Assembly (NCBI GenBank): GCA_008477525.1
Contig: SPDT01000007.1
Span: 6,820,001-6,884,000 of the forward strand
From: Hypomyces perniciosus
Taxonomy: Eukaryota > Ascomycota > Sordariomycetes > Hypocreales > Hypocreaceae
Length of the DNA: 64,000 nt
Reading direction: 5' to 3'
Shown: positions 36,320 to 50,225 of the stretch, one piece after another
Layout: each line of letters begins with the position of its first letter
How positions within the stretch are numbered: the stretch's first letter is position 1
Translations under genes and position numbers: made by a program
Notes under the pieces: generated by a model
Seen by the model: only the letters and a program-made list of their open reading frames with translations
Database searches by the model: none
What the model was told of the DNA's origin: nothing

Positions 36320-39300
36320 TAGTATAATATAGTTGATAGAAATATTTAACTATATACAGAACAGGACTAGTAATAGTTAAAGGAAGCCTTATAGTAAAGA
36401 TTGCAAGGCCTTTATTCTAATATACAGTTTACAGGCTTATATAAATACTTTAATATCTCTTAAGATTTATAGCTATTAATATATCCAGCTAATAAAGTCT
36501 AGAGTTTTAAACCTATTTAGGTGTCTAGCTAGGCCACTTAAGTAATTTCTAAATAGGATTTATATTCAAAGTTTATTATTAGGGGGAACAAAAAGCCGCT
36601 CTTAGTAGTAAATTCTGCTATTTATCACTCGGCAGTTATTTATTGTAATCTAGAGTTCTCTATAAAGCTGTTTTAGCTATCGGCGGATATTAGGGTTTTA
36701 GAGCGCAGTTACCATTTCTCTCGCTATAGTATTTTATTTATACGCCGCTGCGATTAGGTCATCAATTAGTTTGTCTTCCACTAGTATCATTATAGCTATA
36801 AAGGCAGCCTTTACAGACAGTTTAATATCTAATAAGACTTCTTCTTAGAATGTCGCCTGAGCTTTAGGGCTAAAAGAACTCTGTGGGAGGATAATGCATT
36901 GCCTGTTTTTAATTCAGTTATTAAAGGGGTCTGATTTTATAGGCCTATCTTCCGCTTTTCTACTTAAGGCGTCAGGCTTTACAGCCTTAAAGCCGGGTCA
37001 GTAGATAATATAAAAGTTAAAGCCGGAAAGGAATTTAGACTAGTAGACTTGCCGCTAATTCAAGGCTTTTATCGAGGTAAAGTATTTAAAGTTCTTATAG
37101 TCTATAATAACATCAAACTCTTATAAGCTTTATAATTCTAAGCGCCACTCCTCTATTACCTTAATAATAGCTAAAAGTTCTTTATTATAAATTTTATAAT
37201 TATATTCTTAGGCGTTATACTTTACAGAGAAGAATACAATAAAGTATAGAATACCCTTTTTATTATACTGTAATAGGATACCGCCTAATGCCTAGTTAAA
37301 GGCATTAGTCTTAAAGACTATTTACTTATTATAGTTAAAGAGGGCCAGGACTAAGGCTGATTTAAAGGTATATTTAATTAGGTTAAAGGCTTCCTGCTAT
37401 TTCTCTCCTTAAGTATATAGTTAGTCCTTCTTTAAAAGCTTATTTAGTAGTGCAGCTATTTTAAAGTATCTTTAAATAAAACAGCAATAGAAATTTATAA
37501 AGCTGAGGAACTTTTATAGGTCCTTTACTCCTTTAAGTAATTGCTAGTTTAATATAGCCTTAATTTTCTTAAGATCTATTTCTAGTCTATTTAAAGTAAT
37601 AATTAGGCTAAAGTATTTTATCTTTATTATTTTAAACTTGTATTTAATAATATCGATTTAAAGGCTAGCGTTTTAAAGGCAGGCTACTACTTTATATATA
37701 TATTTTTAATACTTTTTTTAGTATAATAAATATATAAAGATATTATTAAAGTATATTATATAGATATAGTTAAAAAGGTTATAGAGAGTATGGTTAATAT
37801 AGTGTTAGAATATAGCAGGTGTATTATAAAGGCTAAAAGGTATAACCAATATCTTAAAAAGGCTAAACCTTATAATAAACACTATTTTCTATATATTCCC
37901 TTTAGCGATATAGAGGTTATTAAACGCAGCAATAATATTGAGTTTTATATATACCTTTACTCGGCTTAAAGCGTTAAGGGTTTCCTGGATTAATAGCAAT
38001 AAATACCAATTCTTAATAGTAATATTATTTAACCTTTAATAATCTTAACAGATATAGACACTGCCTTTTAGTTTTGCCGCTAAAAGGAGGGGAGCAGTGC
38101 ATTATACTTGCAATTTGCAGATAAATCCTTTCGCTAAATTATTATCTAACCATTTTTTTATTACCTGCAATTTATTAGGTAAAAATAGCCTATTCTTTTA
38201 ATATAGCGGGTCTTTTCCTGGCAGTATTTTAATCTTATAGTTCTAGGCCTATTATAAGGGAAGCTTATTTACTGTCTTTAGTAGGAAAGCGTTATATAAG
38301 TTATATAGCTAAGATGGCAGTTTTTTCAGGATATCTGGCTCACTAAGCTTAGGTTTCCCTGCTATAAATTTCTCGATATTGGCGGCTGTAATCTTTCTTA
38401 GTTATACTAAGGAGTAGTATTTATCGATAAAGTTGTATATTTCTTTAGGTAATGCTATTTTTACTTTAATACAGTCTCCCTATCCTATAAATATTTATTA
38501 GAAAAACTTATCTAAAAGCTTTAGTAAGGTAATAGGTATTAGCTCTTTAGTTTTAATAGCTTAATTAATCTCTTTTTAAATTACTTTTATTATATAAATA
38601 TATAGTTATTAATAAAAGGTAATAAAGTTTATAGCTACCACTATCTATATATCCGCTATATCTAAACGTACTTTTTAATTTTAGAGTTTAGTTTAGTTTT
38701 GCAGAAATAATATATTAAAAAGTAATAGTAATAGCTTTAATAAGGGTTTCTCTTTTTATTATTAACTATAGATTATAAAGGTAGGCAGTAGCTTTACGTA
38801 TATTTAGTTTAAGATTATTTATACCTGTATTTCCTTATTGTTAATTCCACTATACCTATAGGTTATATAGTAATCTCGGTTTAGCGTTAAGGTTTATAAA
38901 ATACATAGTTTAAAGGCCCCCTCTTTAATTAGGTTATAGTTTATTTCTTTTAAAGTATTCTCGACTAATAGTTACTGGTATAGCGTAATTCTTTATTTAG
39001 TTAGGTTAGGCTTTACTTTATTTAAGGCGTTTTCGACTATTAGTTGCTAGTAATATATACTCCCTATATTAGCTCTTGTAAAGTTATTTTTTATCTTAAC
39101 TGCTATTAAAACCTATATAAGGCCGGCTATACTTTTCAGGAAATAATAGTTATAATAGTAACAGGATTTAAAAGTAATAGTCAACTTCTCCCAATCAATA
39201 TCAAGATTATATTTTCTCAGCTATAAAAGGCCAAGGATTATAAATATATTATTAGGGATACTTATAATAAAAAAGAGGCAGAGTTCTTTATAAGAGCCAA

Positions 39301-39482
39301 TTACAGTTTATATAATAAAGAAGTCTGAAATTTTATTGGCTATACTCCTATTAGTAAATAAAAGATTCCTAGTAAATAGCAGTTATTAGGTAGTAATACT
39401 AAATCGCTTAATAAAAGCGCAGCTAGCAAAAGCCTAGGGCATATAGCCGCTATCTATTAAAGCTTTTACATTAATACAGACA

Positions 39483-40063
39483 TGTTGAAATAACAAGGTT
39501 ATACTGAACCTCATTTAAGTGCAGCTTCTAGGAAGGTGCACCCAACGCAGCAATAAGGAAACGACTAAGAGTCTAGTTGGGTTAACAATGGATAAACAAT
39601 TGAATTGTAAACGATCTAATAGCTAGAAGCTATAGAATATCTAGTGTATGTGCGGCTGGTGTAGAAGTGAATTGTATGAACAATAGCTTTGTCTTCTACA
39701 ATAGTCCTCCGACTAGATAATAGGAATGCGGCGGCAGAATTGGGTTCGTAGCCCTGTTCCTATTTTCCGCAAAATTTATTTGTATGGGAAATCGGCCAAA
39801 TCGACTCACGGCCATACAAACAGGAAACCATTTTGGTCAGATTTTTCACAATAGCCATTGCGGCCATTGTATTGAGTCTAGGGTAGGCGGGGTAGCTGGT
39901 CCTAGCTCAATTGTTATCGTTGAAGATAACAGAAATTTCCTGACTTACACCGAAGTTCCTCCGGAACTCGGTCCTAGCGTCGGGCCTAATTCCGGGTCTA
40001 GCCAGAATAGGAAGGTTACCCAAATACACTAAAATCTTTACTTTTTAGCCCTCCTTTTTAACA
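39483..40063 (+). mobile_element. Solo LTR 3 (581 bp) with AGACA duplication, inside element CB
   Basis: Starts TGTTGAAATAACAAGG and ends CTCCTTTTTAACA, with AGACA at 39478-39482 and 40064-40068. It is the least mutated of the three copies (keeps CCCAACGCAGCAATAAGG where copy 2 has CCTAACGCAGTAATAAGG), so it is the reference for family ends. It is much less AT-rich than the element around it. The open frame at 39784-40032 is within the LTR and is not a gene. Confidence 0.93.
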
Positions 40064-41911
40064 AGACATTATACGCAAAAAACAGTATAGTTTATACCAA
40101 AAAGGATTTACTGTCTATTAATTTAAATCTAAAAGGTTTTCAACTAAAAAGACAGCAGTAAATCTATTCCAGGATAATAATCCTATTTACAGTTAACCTC
40201 TATTTACAACTTTCAGCAAAAGTTAATCTTTTCCCTAGTTCGCGAGTTAAGTCTAGGTTCCCAATAGGTAAATCTAGCTAAACTAAGGTAAACTAAAAGT
40301 TAATAGGGCAGTACTACCATTATTATCCTTATTAATGCTCGGAAAGGGTATATCATTTAAGGCCTAGATTTATAAGTTACCTAAGCATTGCAGGTAATAT
40401 TAACGCGCTACTAGAGTTTAATTATTATACTTTACTAGGCTATTTTATTATTAGCCCCAGGGTATTGCTAGGTTAAGGTATAGCTGGTATAGCTAAACTT
40501 AACAGTTTTAATTTTATATCTAATATAGATTGCCTCAGCATATATTAAACTGCTTTTTCTTATTGCATTTATTAAGGCTATAGCCTGCTTTTTTACAGTA
40601 AAAGCAGAGTCCCTTAGCAATACATTCCTCGCGAAAGACTTAAAGGCAAGGTAGCAAGGCATATATAGTATCCAGTTATATTAGGTCGCCAGCCAGCGCT
40701 AAGGCAGCAGCTTAGTTATTCTGCTAGCGTTAGTAATATTACTATTAGTGCTAATACTGCTACTGTTAATAGCCTTATTAACGCCAGCCTATTCAGGCAG
40801 CGCAGAGGGCGTTATAGTAGGTAACCCTCCTAAAGCCTATTATAGATAGTCTAGTAAAGTTAGCACTACTCAGTAAAGTTAAACTTATCTAGCTTAATTA
40901 CTTAAATCTTTATAGCGTCAGCAAGCTCCTAAAAAACCTTTATCTTTAAGGCCTCTACTATCTACTTAGCAGTTTTGCTGCATTCGCTGCCTAATACAGA
41001 CAACTCTGCCATAAAATTTTAAAAAGGCTTATTCAATATATACAGGTTATTAAAAGACTGCAATACCTTTTAAAAAAGGTTAATCGTTTTATATTACTTA
41101 TTAAAATCAGCGAAAAATACTGCATTAATCTCTTAATACTACTAGGCAAGGTTATTAAAACTCTTAATAATAGTATTAAAGTTTCTTTATTGCAGTTAAT
41201 ATATATCTCCCTTTAAAAGACCTATAATATACAGGATCTTTTTAAGTTTAGTCAAAAAGATTAATTAATTGCCTGCAAAAGTAATATTAATCTAGGAACG
41301 CCAGTTAATATATTCTTGCTAACATTTAGTAATATCCTTTTATTTACTACTAAATTGCTTAGGGTCTTTAGTCTAGCAGCAGCCAGGTAGGTTATTATTT
41401 TTAAGGCTTAGTAGCAAGGCTGTATTTAAAGCTTTAACCTAAGCCTTAATTTATACTTTAAGGTTTTAATTTTTAGCTGCCTACTTTAAGATTTCCTATT
41501 TAAAGGTTTATTTTTATTCTTTTTATTAAGCTAGGCCTTTTTTAATTATTTAGCTAAAAAGATAAAATTAATAATAAAGGTTATTATCCCTAATAATTGC
41601 ATTTATTAGATATATATAGTCGCTATTAATGCTAGATTTTTACAGGATTTTAAAGAGAAAAGGGAAAGGCGTAAACTTTATAGCTAAAACTATAATCTAT
41701 TAGGCTAGGTTAAGTTATAGGGTAAGGTTTAAGGCATCTATATTTATCTCGCTTATAATTAATTTCCTATAAATATAAGGTTTAAGGGATAAAGGCTAGG
41801 CTATAAAGGTATTATTATAAGTTTAGGAATAAAGGGGGATTCTAAAGGAATTTATAATCGGTTAAATATATACCTCGCGACAGTATAGCTAAGTTAAAGG
41901 ACAGTATAAAC

Positions 41912-42083
41912 TATTATAGTATAGAAAGGCAGGTTAAGGCAAATATCGTTATTGTACTGTAAAGAGTAAGAAAGCCTTAAAGCTCTATAGAAAGCTATAG
42001 CTAGGAACGCGTTAAGGCCTGGTCATATAACTAGGGCTCACATAACAGGGCATCAATATCATGTCACGGTCGGTGCCATAACA
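41912..42083 (-). repeat. 5' LTR of element CB (172 bp)
   Basis: Partner of 29367-29538; CpA-to-TpA type changes are evident (CATATAACTAGGG against the partner's CACGTGACCGGGG pattern). Right flank TTAAT. Confidence 0.9.
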
Positions 42084-45000
42084 TTAATACTATTATTGAA
42101 AGTCTTAATAACCTTGCCTAATAATATTAAAAGATTAATATAGTATTTTTCATTAATTTTAATAAATAATATAAAATAATTAATTTATTTTAAAAGGTAT
42201 TATAGTCTTTTAATAATTTATATATATTAAATAAGCTTGTTTAAAACTTTATAGTAAAGTTATCTGCATTAAGCAGTAAATGCAGTAAAACCACTAAATA
42301 AATAGTAAAGGCCTTAAAGATAAAGGTCTTTAAGAGTTTATTAACGCTATAAAGATTTAAGTAATTAAGCTAAATAAGTTTAATTTTATTTAATAATATT
42401 AACTTTACTAGATTATTTATAATAAGCTTTAAAAAGGCGCCTATTATAATGCCCTTTATACTACCTAAATAAGCTAGCGTTAATAAAGCTATTAAGAGCA
42501 GCAGTATTAGTATTAATAGTAATATTATTAATGCTAATAAAATAATTAAGCTGCTGCCTTAACGCTAGCTAGCGATATAATATAGCTAAATACTATATAT
42601 ACCCTACTACTTTCTATTTAAGTCTTTTATAAAGAATATATTACTAGAGGACTTTACTTTTATTATAAAAAAGCAGGCTATAGCTTTAATAAATATAATA
42701 AATTTTTTTTTAATATATACTAAGGCAATTTATATTAAATATAAAATTAAAATCGCTAAATTTAGCTATACTAGCTACGCCTTAACCTAGCAGTACTTTA
42801 AAGCTAATAATAAAATAATTTAGTAAGGTATAATAACTAAACCCTAATAGCGCGCTAATATTACCTATAATACTTAAATAACTTATAAATCTAGGCTTTA
42901 AATAATACACCCTCTTTAAATATTAATAAAGATAATAATAATAGCGCTACCTTATTAATTTTTAATTTACCTTAGTTTAGCTAGCCTTACTTATTAAAAC
43001 TTAAACTTAATTTATAAATTAAAGAAAATATTAACTTTTACTAAAGGTCGCAAGTAAAGGTTAACTATAAATAAAACTATTATCTTAAAATAGATCTACT
43101 ACTATCTTTTTAATTAAAAACCTATTAAACTTAAATTAATAAATAGTAAATCCCTTTTAATATAAACTATATTTTTTTAATATATAATATCTATATTAAT
43201 ATAAAAGCTTTAATAAATAGCAGCTATATATATTAAGCTTTTATTAACTGCGCTTTTATTAAGTAATTTAATATCACTCTTTAATAACTACTATTTACTA
43301 AAAATCTTTTATTTACTAATAAAAGTATAGCTAATAAAATTTTAAACTTTTTTATTATATAAACTATAATTAGTTCTTATAAAAAACTCTGCCTCTTTTT
43401 TATTATAAATATCCCTAATAATATACCTATAATCTTTAGCCTTTTATAGCTAAAAAAATATAATTTTAATATAAACTAGGAAAAGTTAACGATTACTTTT
43501 AAATCCTATTACTGTTATAACTACTATCTTTTAAAAAGTATAGTTAACCCTATATAGGTTTTAATAGCAGTTAAAATAAAAAATAATGTTACTAGAGTTA
43601 ATATAGGGAGTATATATTACTAGCAATTAATAATTAAAGATATTTTAAATAAAGTAAAGCTTAATTTAATTAAATAAAGAATTATACTATATTAATAACT
43701 ATTAGTTAATAATACTTTAAAAGAAATAGACTATAATTTAATTTAAAAGGGGGCCTTTAAACTATATATTTTATAAACCTTAACATTAAATTAAAATTAT
43801 TATATAATTTATAGGTATAGTAAAATTAATAATAAAGAAATATAGGTATAAATGATCTTAAATTAAATATATATAAAACTACTACCTACCTTTATAATCT
43901 ATAGTTAATAATAATAAAGGAAACCTTTATTAAAGCTATTACTATTACTTTTTAATATATTACTTTTATAAAACTAAACTAAATTTTAAAATTAAAAAGT
44001 ATATTTAAATATAGTGGATATATAGATAGTGGCAGCCATAAACTTTATTACCTTTTATTAATAATTATATATCTATGCAATAAAAGTAACCTAAAAAGAG
44101 ATTAATTAAGCTATTAAAACTAAAGAATTAATACCTATTACTTTATTAAAGCTTTTAGATAAGTTTTTCTAATAAATACTTATAGGATAAAGAGACTATA
44201 TTAAAGTAAAAATAGTATTACTTAAAGAAATATATAACTTTATTAATAAATATTACTCTTTAATATAATTAAAAAGATTACAGCTATTAATATTAAGAAA
44301 TTTATAGCAGGGAAATTTAAGTTTATTAAACTAGATATCTTAAAAAAACTACTATCCTGGCTATATAATTTATATAATGCTTTCCTGCTAAAAATAGTAA
44401 ATAAGCTTCCTTTATAATAGGCTTAGGATTATAAAATTAAAATACTGCTAGGAAAAGACCTACTATATTAAAAGAATAGGCTATTTTTACTTAATAAACT
44501 ATAGGTAATAAACAAATAATTACATAATAATTTAGCGAAAAGATTTATTTATAAATTATAAATATAATAGACTACTTTTTTCCTTTTAGCTATAATACTA
44601 AAAGGCAGCGTTTATATTTATTAGAATTATTAAAGGTTAAATAATATTACTATTAAAAATTAATACCTATTACTATTAATCCAGGAAACCTTTAACGCTT
44701 TAAGCTATATAAAGGTATATATAAAATTTAATATTATCGCTGCATTTAATAACCTTTATATTATTAAAGGGGATATATAGAAAATAGTATTTATTATAAG
44801 GTTTAGCCTCTTTAAGATATTAATTATACCTTTTAGCCTTTATAATACACCTATTATATTTTACTATTATATTAATTATATTCTTTATAACCTTTTTAAC
44901 TGTATTTATATAATATATTTTAACGATATCTTTATATATTTATTATACTAAAAGGAGTACTGAAAATATATATGCAAAATAGTAGTTTGCCTTTAAAACA

Positions 45001-46315
45001 CTAGCTTTTAAATTAATATTATTAAATATAAGTTTAAGATAATAAAGATAAAATACTCTAGCTTAATTATTTCTTTAAAGGGATTAAAAATAGATATTAA
45101 AAAAGTTAAGGCTATATTAAATTAGCAATTATTTAAAAGAGTAAAGGACCTATAAAAGTTCTTTAACTTTATTAATTTCTATAATTATTTTATTTAAAGA
45201 TACTTTAAAATAACTGTATTATTAAATAAACTTTTAAAGAAAGATTAATTATATATTTAAAGAGAGAAATAGCAGGAAGCCTTTAATTTAATTAAATATG
45301 CCTTTAAATTAACCTTAGTTTCAGCCCTTTTTAACTATAATAAATAAATAGTCTTTAAAACTAATACCTTTAACTAGGCATTAAGTAGTATCTTATTACA
45401 GTATAATAAAAAGGGTATTTTATACCCTATTATATTCTTTTCCGCAAAGTATAACGCTTAAGAATATAACTATAAGATCTATAATAAAAAACTTTTAACT
45501 ATTATTAAAGTAATAAAAGAATAGCGCCTAGAATTATAAAGCTTATAAGCGTTTAATATTATTATAGACTATAAAAACCTTAAATACTTTACTTTAATAA
45601 AAGCCTGAAATTAACAGTAAATTTAAGAGTTTAAATTCCTTTCTAGCTTTAACTTTTATATTATTTACTAACCTAGCTTTAAAGCTAAAAAGCTTAACGC
45701 TTTAAATAAAAAAGTAGAAAATAGGCCTATAAAATTAAACCCTTTTAATAATTAAATTAAAAACAGGCAATACGCTATCCTTTTATAAAGTTTTTGTAGC
45801 CTTAAAGTTTAGGCGATGTTTTAAAAAAAAGTTTTATTAAATATTAAACTGTCTATAAAGGCTGCCTTTATAACTATAATAATACTAGCAGAAAATAGAC
45901 TAATTAATAACTTAATTGCAGCAGTATATAAATAAAATATTATAGCAAGAGAAATAGTAACTGCGCTTTAAGACTTTAATATCTACTAATAGCTAAAACA
46001 GCTTTATAGAAAACTCTAGATTATAATAAATAACTGCCAAGTAATAAATAATAGAATTTATTACTGAGAGCAGCTTTTTATTCCCTTTAATAATAAACTT
46101 TATATATAAATCCTATTTAAAAACTATTTAAGCAGCTTAGCTAAATACTTAGGCAGGTTTAAAACTTTAAACTTTATTAGCTGGATATATTAATAGCTAT
46201 AGATTTTAAAAGATATTAAAGTATTTATATAAGCCTGTAAACTATATATTAAAATAAAGGCCTCGCGATCTTTACTATAAAGCTTTTTTAACTATTATTA
46301 ATTTTATTTTATATA

Positions 46316-46537
46316 TTGTTAAATATTTCTATTAACTATATTATATTACTGCTTAAATCCTACTACTATAATATTATTTATAAATATTTATTAATAGTAA
46401 TCTATTGCTTTATAAAAATATATTATTTTATATTTATTACTTTATTATTAATAAAAAAGTTAGCTAATATATTTATTAGCAGGATTTACTGCCTTTATAG
46501 TATACCTAATAATATTATATTAAATTATAGTATATAA
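46316..46537 (+). pseudogene. Gypsy integrase core relic of element AD
   Basis: A stop-free 73-codon stretch (YKYLLIVIYCFIKIYYFIFI, then KKLANIFISRIYCLYSIPNN) clearly homologous to the minus-strand stretch at 36131-36319. It is a fossil of the integrase catalytic core with the acidic residues lost, not a gene. Confidence 0.75.
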
Positions 46538-47702
46538 TTTATATTAAAATTCTAGGAATAACTTTTAAAGCAATTAAAAGTTATATTAAAATTATTATTA
46601 GCTTTCTACTTTAAAACTAATAGCTAAACTAAAAGAATTAATATAAATATAAAATAATACTTATAAGCTTTTATTAACTTTTATTAGGATAACTAGGTAT
46701 ATTGGCTTTTATTAGTGAAATTCACTATAAATAATATAATATTTAAAACTACTAGTATATTGCTGTTTTTTATTAATTATAGTTTTAACCTTTATTTAAA
46801 GATAAAGCCTTTATAGCCCTGCCTGCTAAACCTTTTTGCAGTAAAGAAAAGAGATTTTTTTACATTAATGCTATTATTAAGTGATTTAAATATATTATTA
46901 TATAGCTAAAAGCCTTTAATAAGGCTTTAGGAAAAAGATATAAAGAAAACGCAAATACGCAGAGAAAAGTTTTACTAGTCTATACTATTATACAGGAAGT
47001 CTTTATTAATATATACAATATCAAAATTAACTAGCCAATAAAGAAACTAGATAATAAATAGGTAAAGCTTTATATAATAATAAAGGTATATTTATAAGCC
47101 TGCACTATTAACTTACTAGAAGGTATAAAGATTTTTTTAGTTTTATATAACTCCCTTTTATAACCTAAAACAGCTACTTTACTATATCCTAAATAAAAGA
47201 TAATTAATAAAGCCAAGTTAAAGAATATTTAAAGTAAAATATTAAAAAGAGAAAATAGTATAAATAAAATATAAAAGAAATAGGAGTTTAAAGTGCTTTT
47301 AGATTACTATAATAATAATAGATTTTACTACTTTATTAAATAGAAATATTATACTGCTATATAGCAATTAGCTGAAAACTTATAAGGCTAAAAGAGGGTA
47401 ATATAAGACTTTTATAAAAGAAACCTAAAGAAGCTAGGCCTATTGCAATAGGCATTAAAATAAATTATAAAGAAGGAAAAGGAGGAAATGGCTAGAAAGA
47501 AACTAATGCCCGCAAAGCGCTAACTAAAGACTATACTATATTAAAGCCTATAACTAAACTATATATTACTAATACTAAAAACTATACAATTTGCCCTATT
47601 TACCTTTATATCGGAAATATTAAGATAGATTACCTAGAATTTTAATTTATGTAAGTAATATAGCTATTTACAGTTAAATAGCGTAATAAAAAGGGGGGGT
47701 AC

Positions 47703-47874
47703 TATTACAGCACTGACTGTAATGCGATATTGATGCCCTGTTATATAAGCCCCGGTTATATAACCAGGCCCTAGCGCGTTCCTAGCTATAGCTTTCTATA
47801 AAGCCTTAAGGATTTCTCGCTCTCTATAGTATAACAATAATATTTGCCTTAACCTGCCTTTCCGTGTCATAATA
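47703..47874 (+). repeat. 3' LTR of element AD (172 bp)
   Basis: Begins TATTACAGCACTG directly after a GGGGGGGTAC purine tract and ends GTCATAATA, followed by AGCAA. Confidence 0.9.
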
Positions 47875-50225
47875 AGCAATAAATATAAGGTATTATTAGC
47901 TTATTATAAATACTAATCTTATAACTTATTTTACTTATATATAATATACTTTAAGCTATTACACTTTAAATAGTATTATTAATTATATTTAAACCTTTTA
48001 TTATAGCGGAAATACTATTTTATTAATTTCTCTTAGCAGTAAATATAATATCCTTTAAACTTATATCCTTTAAGTCTTTATAGCTAATAATATTCTTTTA
48101 AGGTTTTAGTATTTAATTTAATAATAATAATCTTAAAAGTCTTAATACTATATAGTTATAATTTATTCTTTAAAAGCATTATAATCCTATATTTATTTTA
48201 CAAAGTAAAATAGAATTTTAAACTAAAATACATTATACTTAACTTTCTTTTAAAGTATACTATACACCTATATATAATATAAGTAATCTAGGTTAAAGTA
48301 TAGTATTCTTTATAAATAAAGTTATTTGCGGCGTAGTCTTTTATATATAGAAATATAAAGGCTTTATTTATATAGTTAAAGCAGTTAAAATAGCTTTAAT
48401 AGCTATCTTATTATTAGCTTTATTTTATATATAAAGCTAGTTATATAGGTATAAATTTAATTTATTTTACTATATACTTATAGTAACTTTTTCAATTAAA
48501 TTTAGGTAATATTTATTTAATTTACCCTTAAAGTTATTATTTATAGGCAGTATATTTTCTAATTTTAAAAGTATAGCACTATATAGTAACAGTCTATATT
48601 ATAAAGGGTTATTCTTATCTTTATTATTAAAGTTACTGCTGCTAGTTTATCTTTTATTACCTATAGTAATTTAATTAAGATATTAATAGTCAATTATAGT
48701 AATTACTTATTTATCTAGGATACTATTATCCCTATGTAACTCTATATAATTAAAGTCTAAATTTTATTCTATTAAATTATCTAGGTATAGTAAATACTTA
48801 TTTGCTTTATTTCTTTTAAGAATATCTTTAAAAGTTAAAGATTTAAATTTTAACTAATATCCCTTTTAATTTATTATAAATATTTTTCTAGGTTATTTTA
48901 AGTATTATCTACTTTTATTTTTACTGGATTTATAACTAAAGCAGCTATTATTATAGTATATAGTCTAATTAAGCAATATATAATCAATAGCTTTTAAAAC
49001 TATATTAACTTTTTATTTAGGTTTTTGCGTAGGCTTTCAAGGTTTATTAGTTTTTAGTTTTTATAAAGCTTTACAGTCCTTTAAAAAGTATTTTAGTTTC
49101 TTATAGTTATAATAAATAACTTTTACTTTTCCATTTTAAATAGTATTTAAATTTATTTAATTAAGTCTTTTATTATTAAAGCTAGTAATATATTTTTATT
49201 GCTTTTTGCCTTAATTTATATATCCTTAATATTCATAAATATATCTAAATTACTATTATTCTTTTTTATATCTAAATATAATTTATAAAGTAAATCATCT
49301 ATATTTATATATTTTTTAATAAACTTGACAATATTTTTATTACAGGGGAACTTATAGGCTTCTTTTTAACTTTTAATTTAAGTTTATTATAAAAGCGTTT
49401 AATAAAAGTAAAGGTTTTTTATTTAACTTTAAAAGTATAGTTTTTAAAGTATATAATATAATTAAAGTATTTTCATTTTTAAATTAAATTTATAAATTTA
49501 TTTTCTATAGTATATTCTTTATTAATATTATTAAAAATATTCTTTAACTTTTCTTTAAACTAATTATAACTAATTAATATAGTTTATATATACTTATTAG
49601 TATTAGCTTTATTATTAAGAAAAACCCTTTATATAGGTTTAAACTTTTTTAAGGTATTCCCTTTAAATTATCTAGCAGTTAAAAAAACTTTACTAGTCTT
49701 TATATTAAAGCTAATAAAAAAATAGGTAAAATAGTTATATAATTAAATACAAAATAATTAAAATACTATACTATTTCTAGTAAAGTGCTTAAAGGGTTAT
49801 ATTTTAAGCGATTTTCTTAAATCCCTTAAAGGTTAATTCCTTTTAAGGTTTAGTATAAAGTTTAGTGTAAATATAGGTAGTATTTAATTCTATAAGTCTA
49901 TAATAGCTGCTTACTGTTAATAAATTCCTTATTAAAGTATAGCATTTTTAGCTATTAAATATTAATAATATTATTCCTATTCTATATAGTTAGCTTCTAT
50001 ATATTAAAAGGCTTCCTCTATATAAATATAAAGTTATTCCATTTTATTAACTTTATCTTTATTTTTATATTTACGTATATTATTATCTCTATTATAGTTT
50101 TGTCTTTAATAAAGAGGTAAAGTAAAGGGTAAAGTATTAGGGTTATTAGAAAAGGATACTGCAGTAGATATATTTGCAATATTATTTAGGATTTTTAATA
50201 GCCTTTTAAACAAGAATTATTAATA

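Larger units (their letters stand above)
29367..42083 (-). mobile_element. Gypsy LTR retrotransposon CB, third layer, same family as AD but inverted
   Basis: Minus-oriented 172-bp LTRs at 29367-29538 (3') and 41912-42083 (5') with a perfect TTAAT duplication (29362-29366 and 42084-42088). The minus-strand purine tract AAAGGGGGGGGGTAC abuts the 3' LTR. After subtracting the inner gypsy and solo LTR, the internal length is about 6.36 kb, matching AD. Minus-strand relics: integrase core at 36,131-36,319; reverse transcriptase at about 37,720-38,170, with YFNNIFIYL in place of a YxDD motif. It inserted about 730 bp inside AD's own leader/gag region, a same-family self-insertion. Confidence 0.92.
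28459..47874 (+). mobile_element. Gypsy LTR retrotransposon AD, second layer
   Basis: 172-bp LTRs at 28459-28630 and 47703-47874, flanked by a perfect AGCAA duplication (28454-28458 and 47875-47879). A G-rich polypurine tract (GGGGGGGTAC) directly precedes the right LTR, fixing the plus orientation. The internal region is split by element CB: 28631-29361 plus 42089-47702, together about 6.35 kb. Plus-strand relics are reverse transcriptase at about 44,500-44,960 (ending YFNDIFIYL), an RNase H region after 45,300 and integrase core at 46,316-46,537. Heavily RIPed; no complete frame. Confidence 0.92.
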
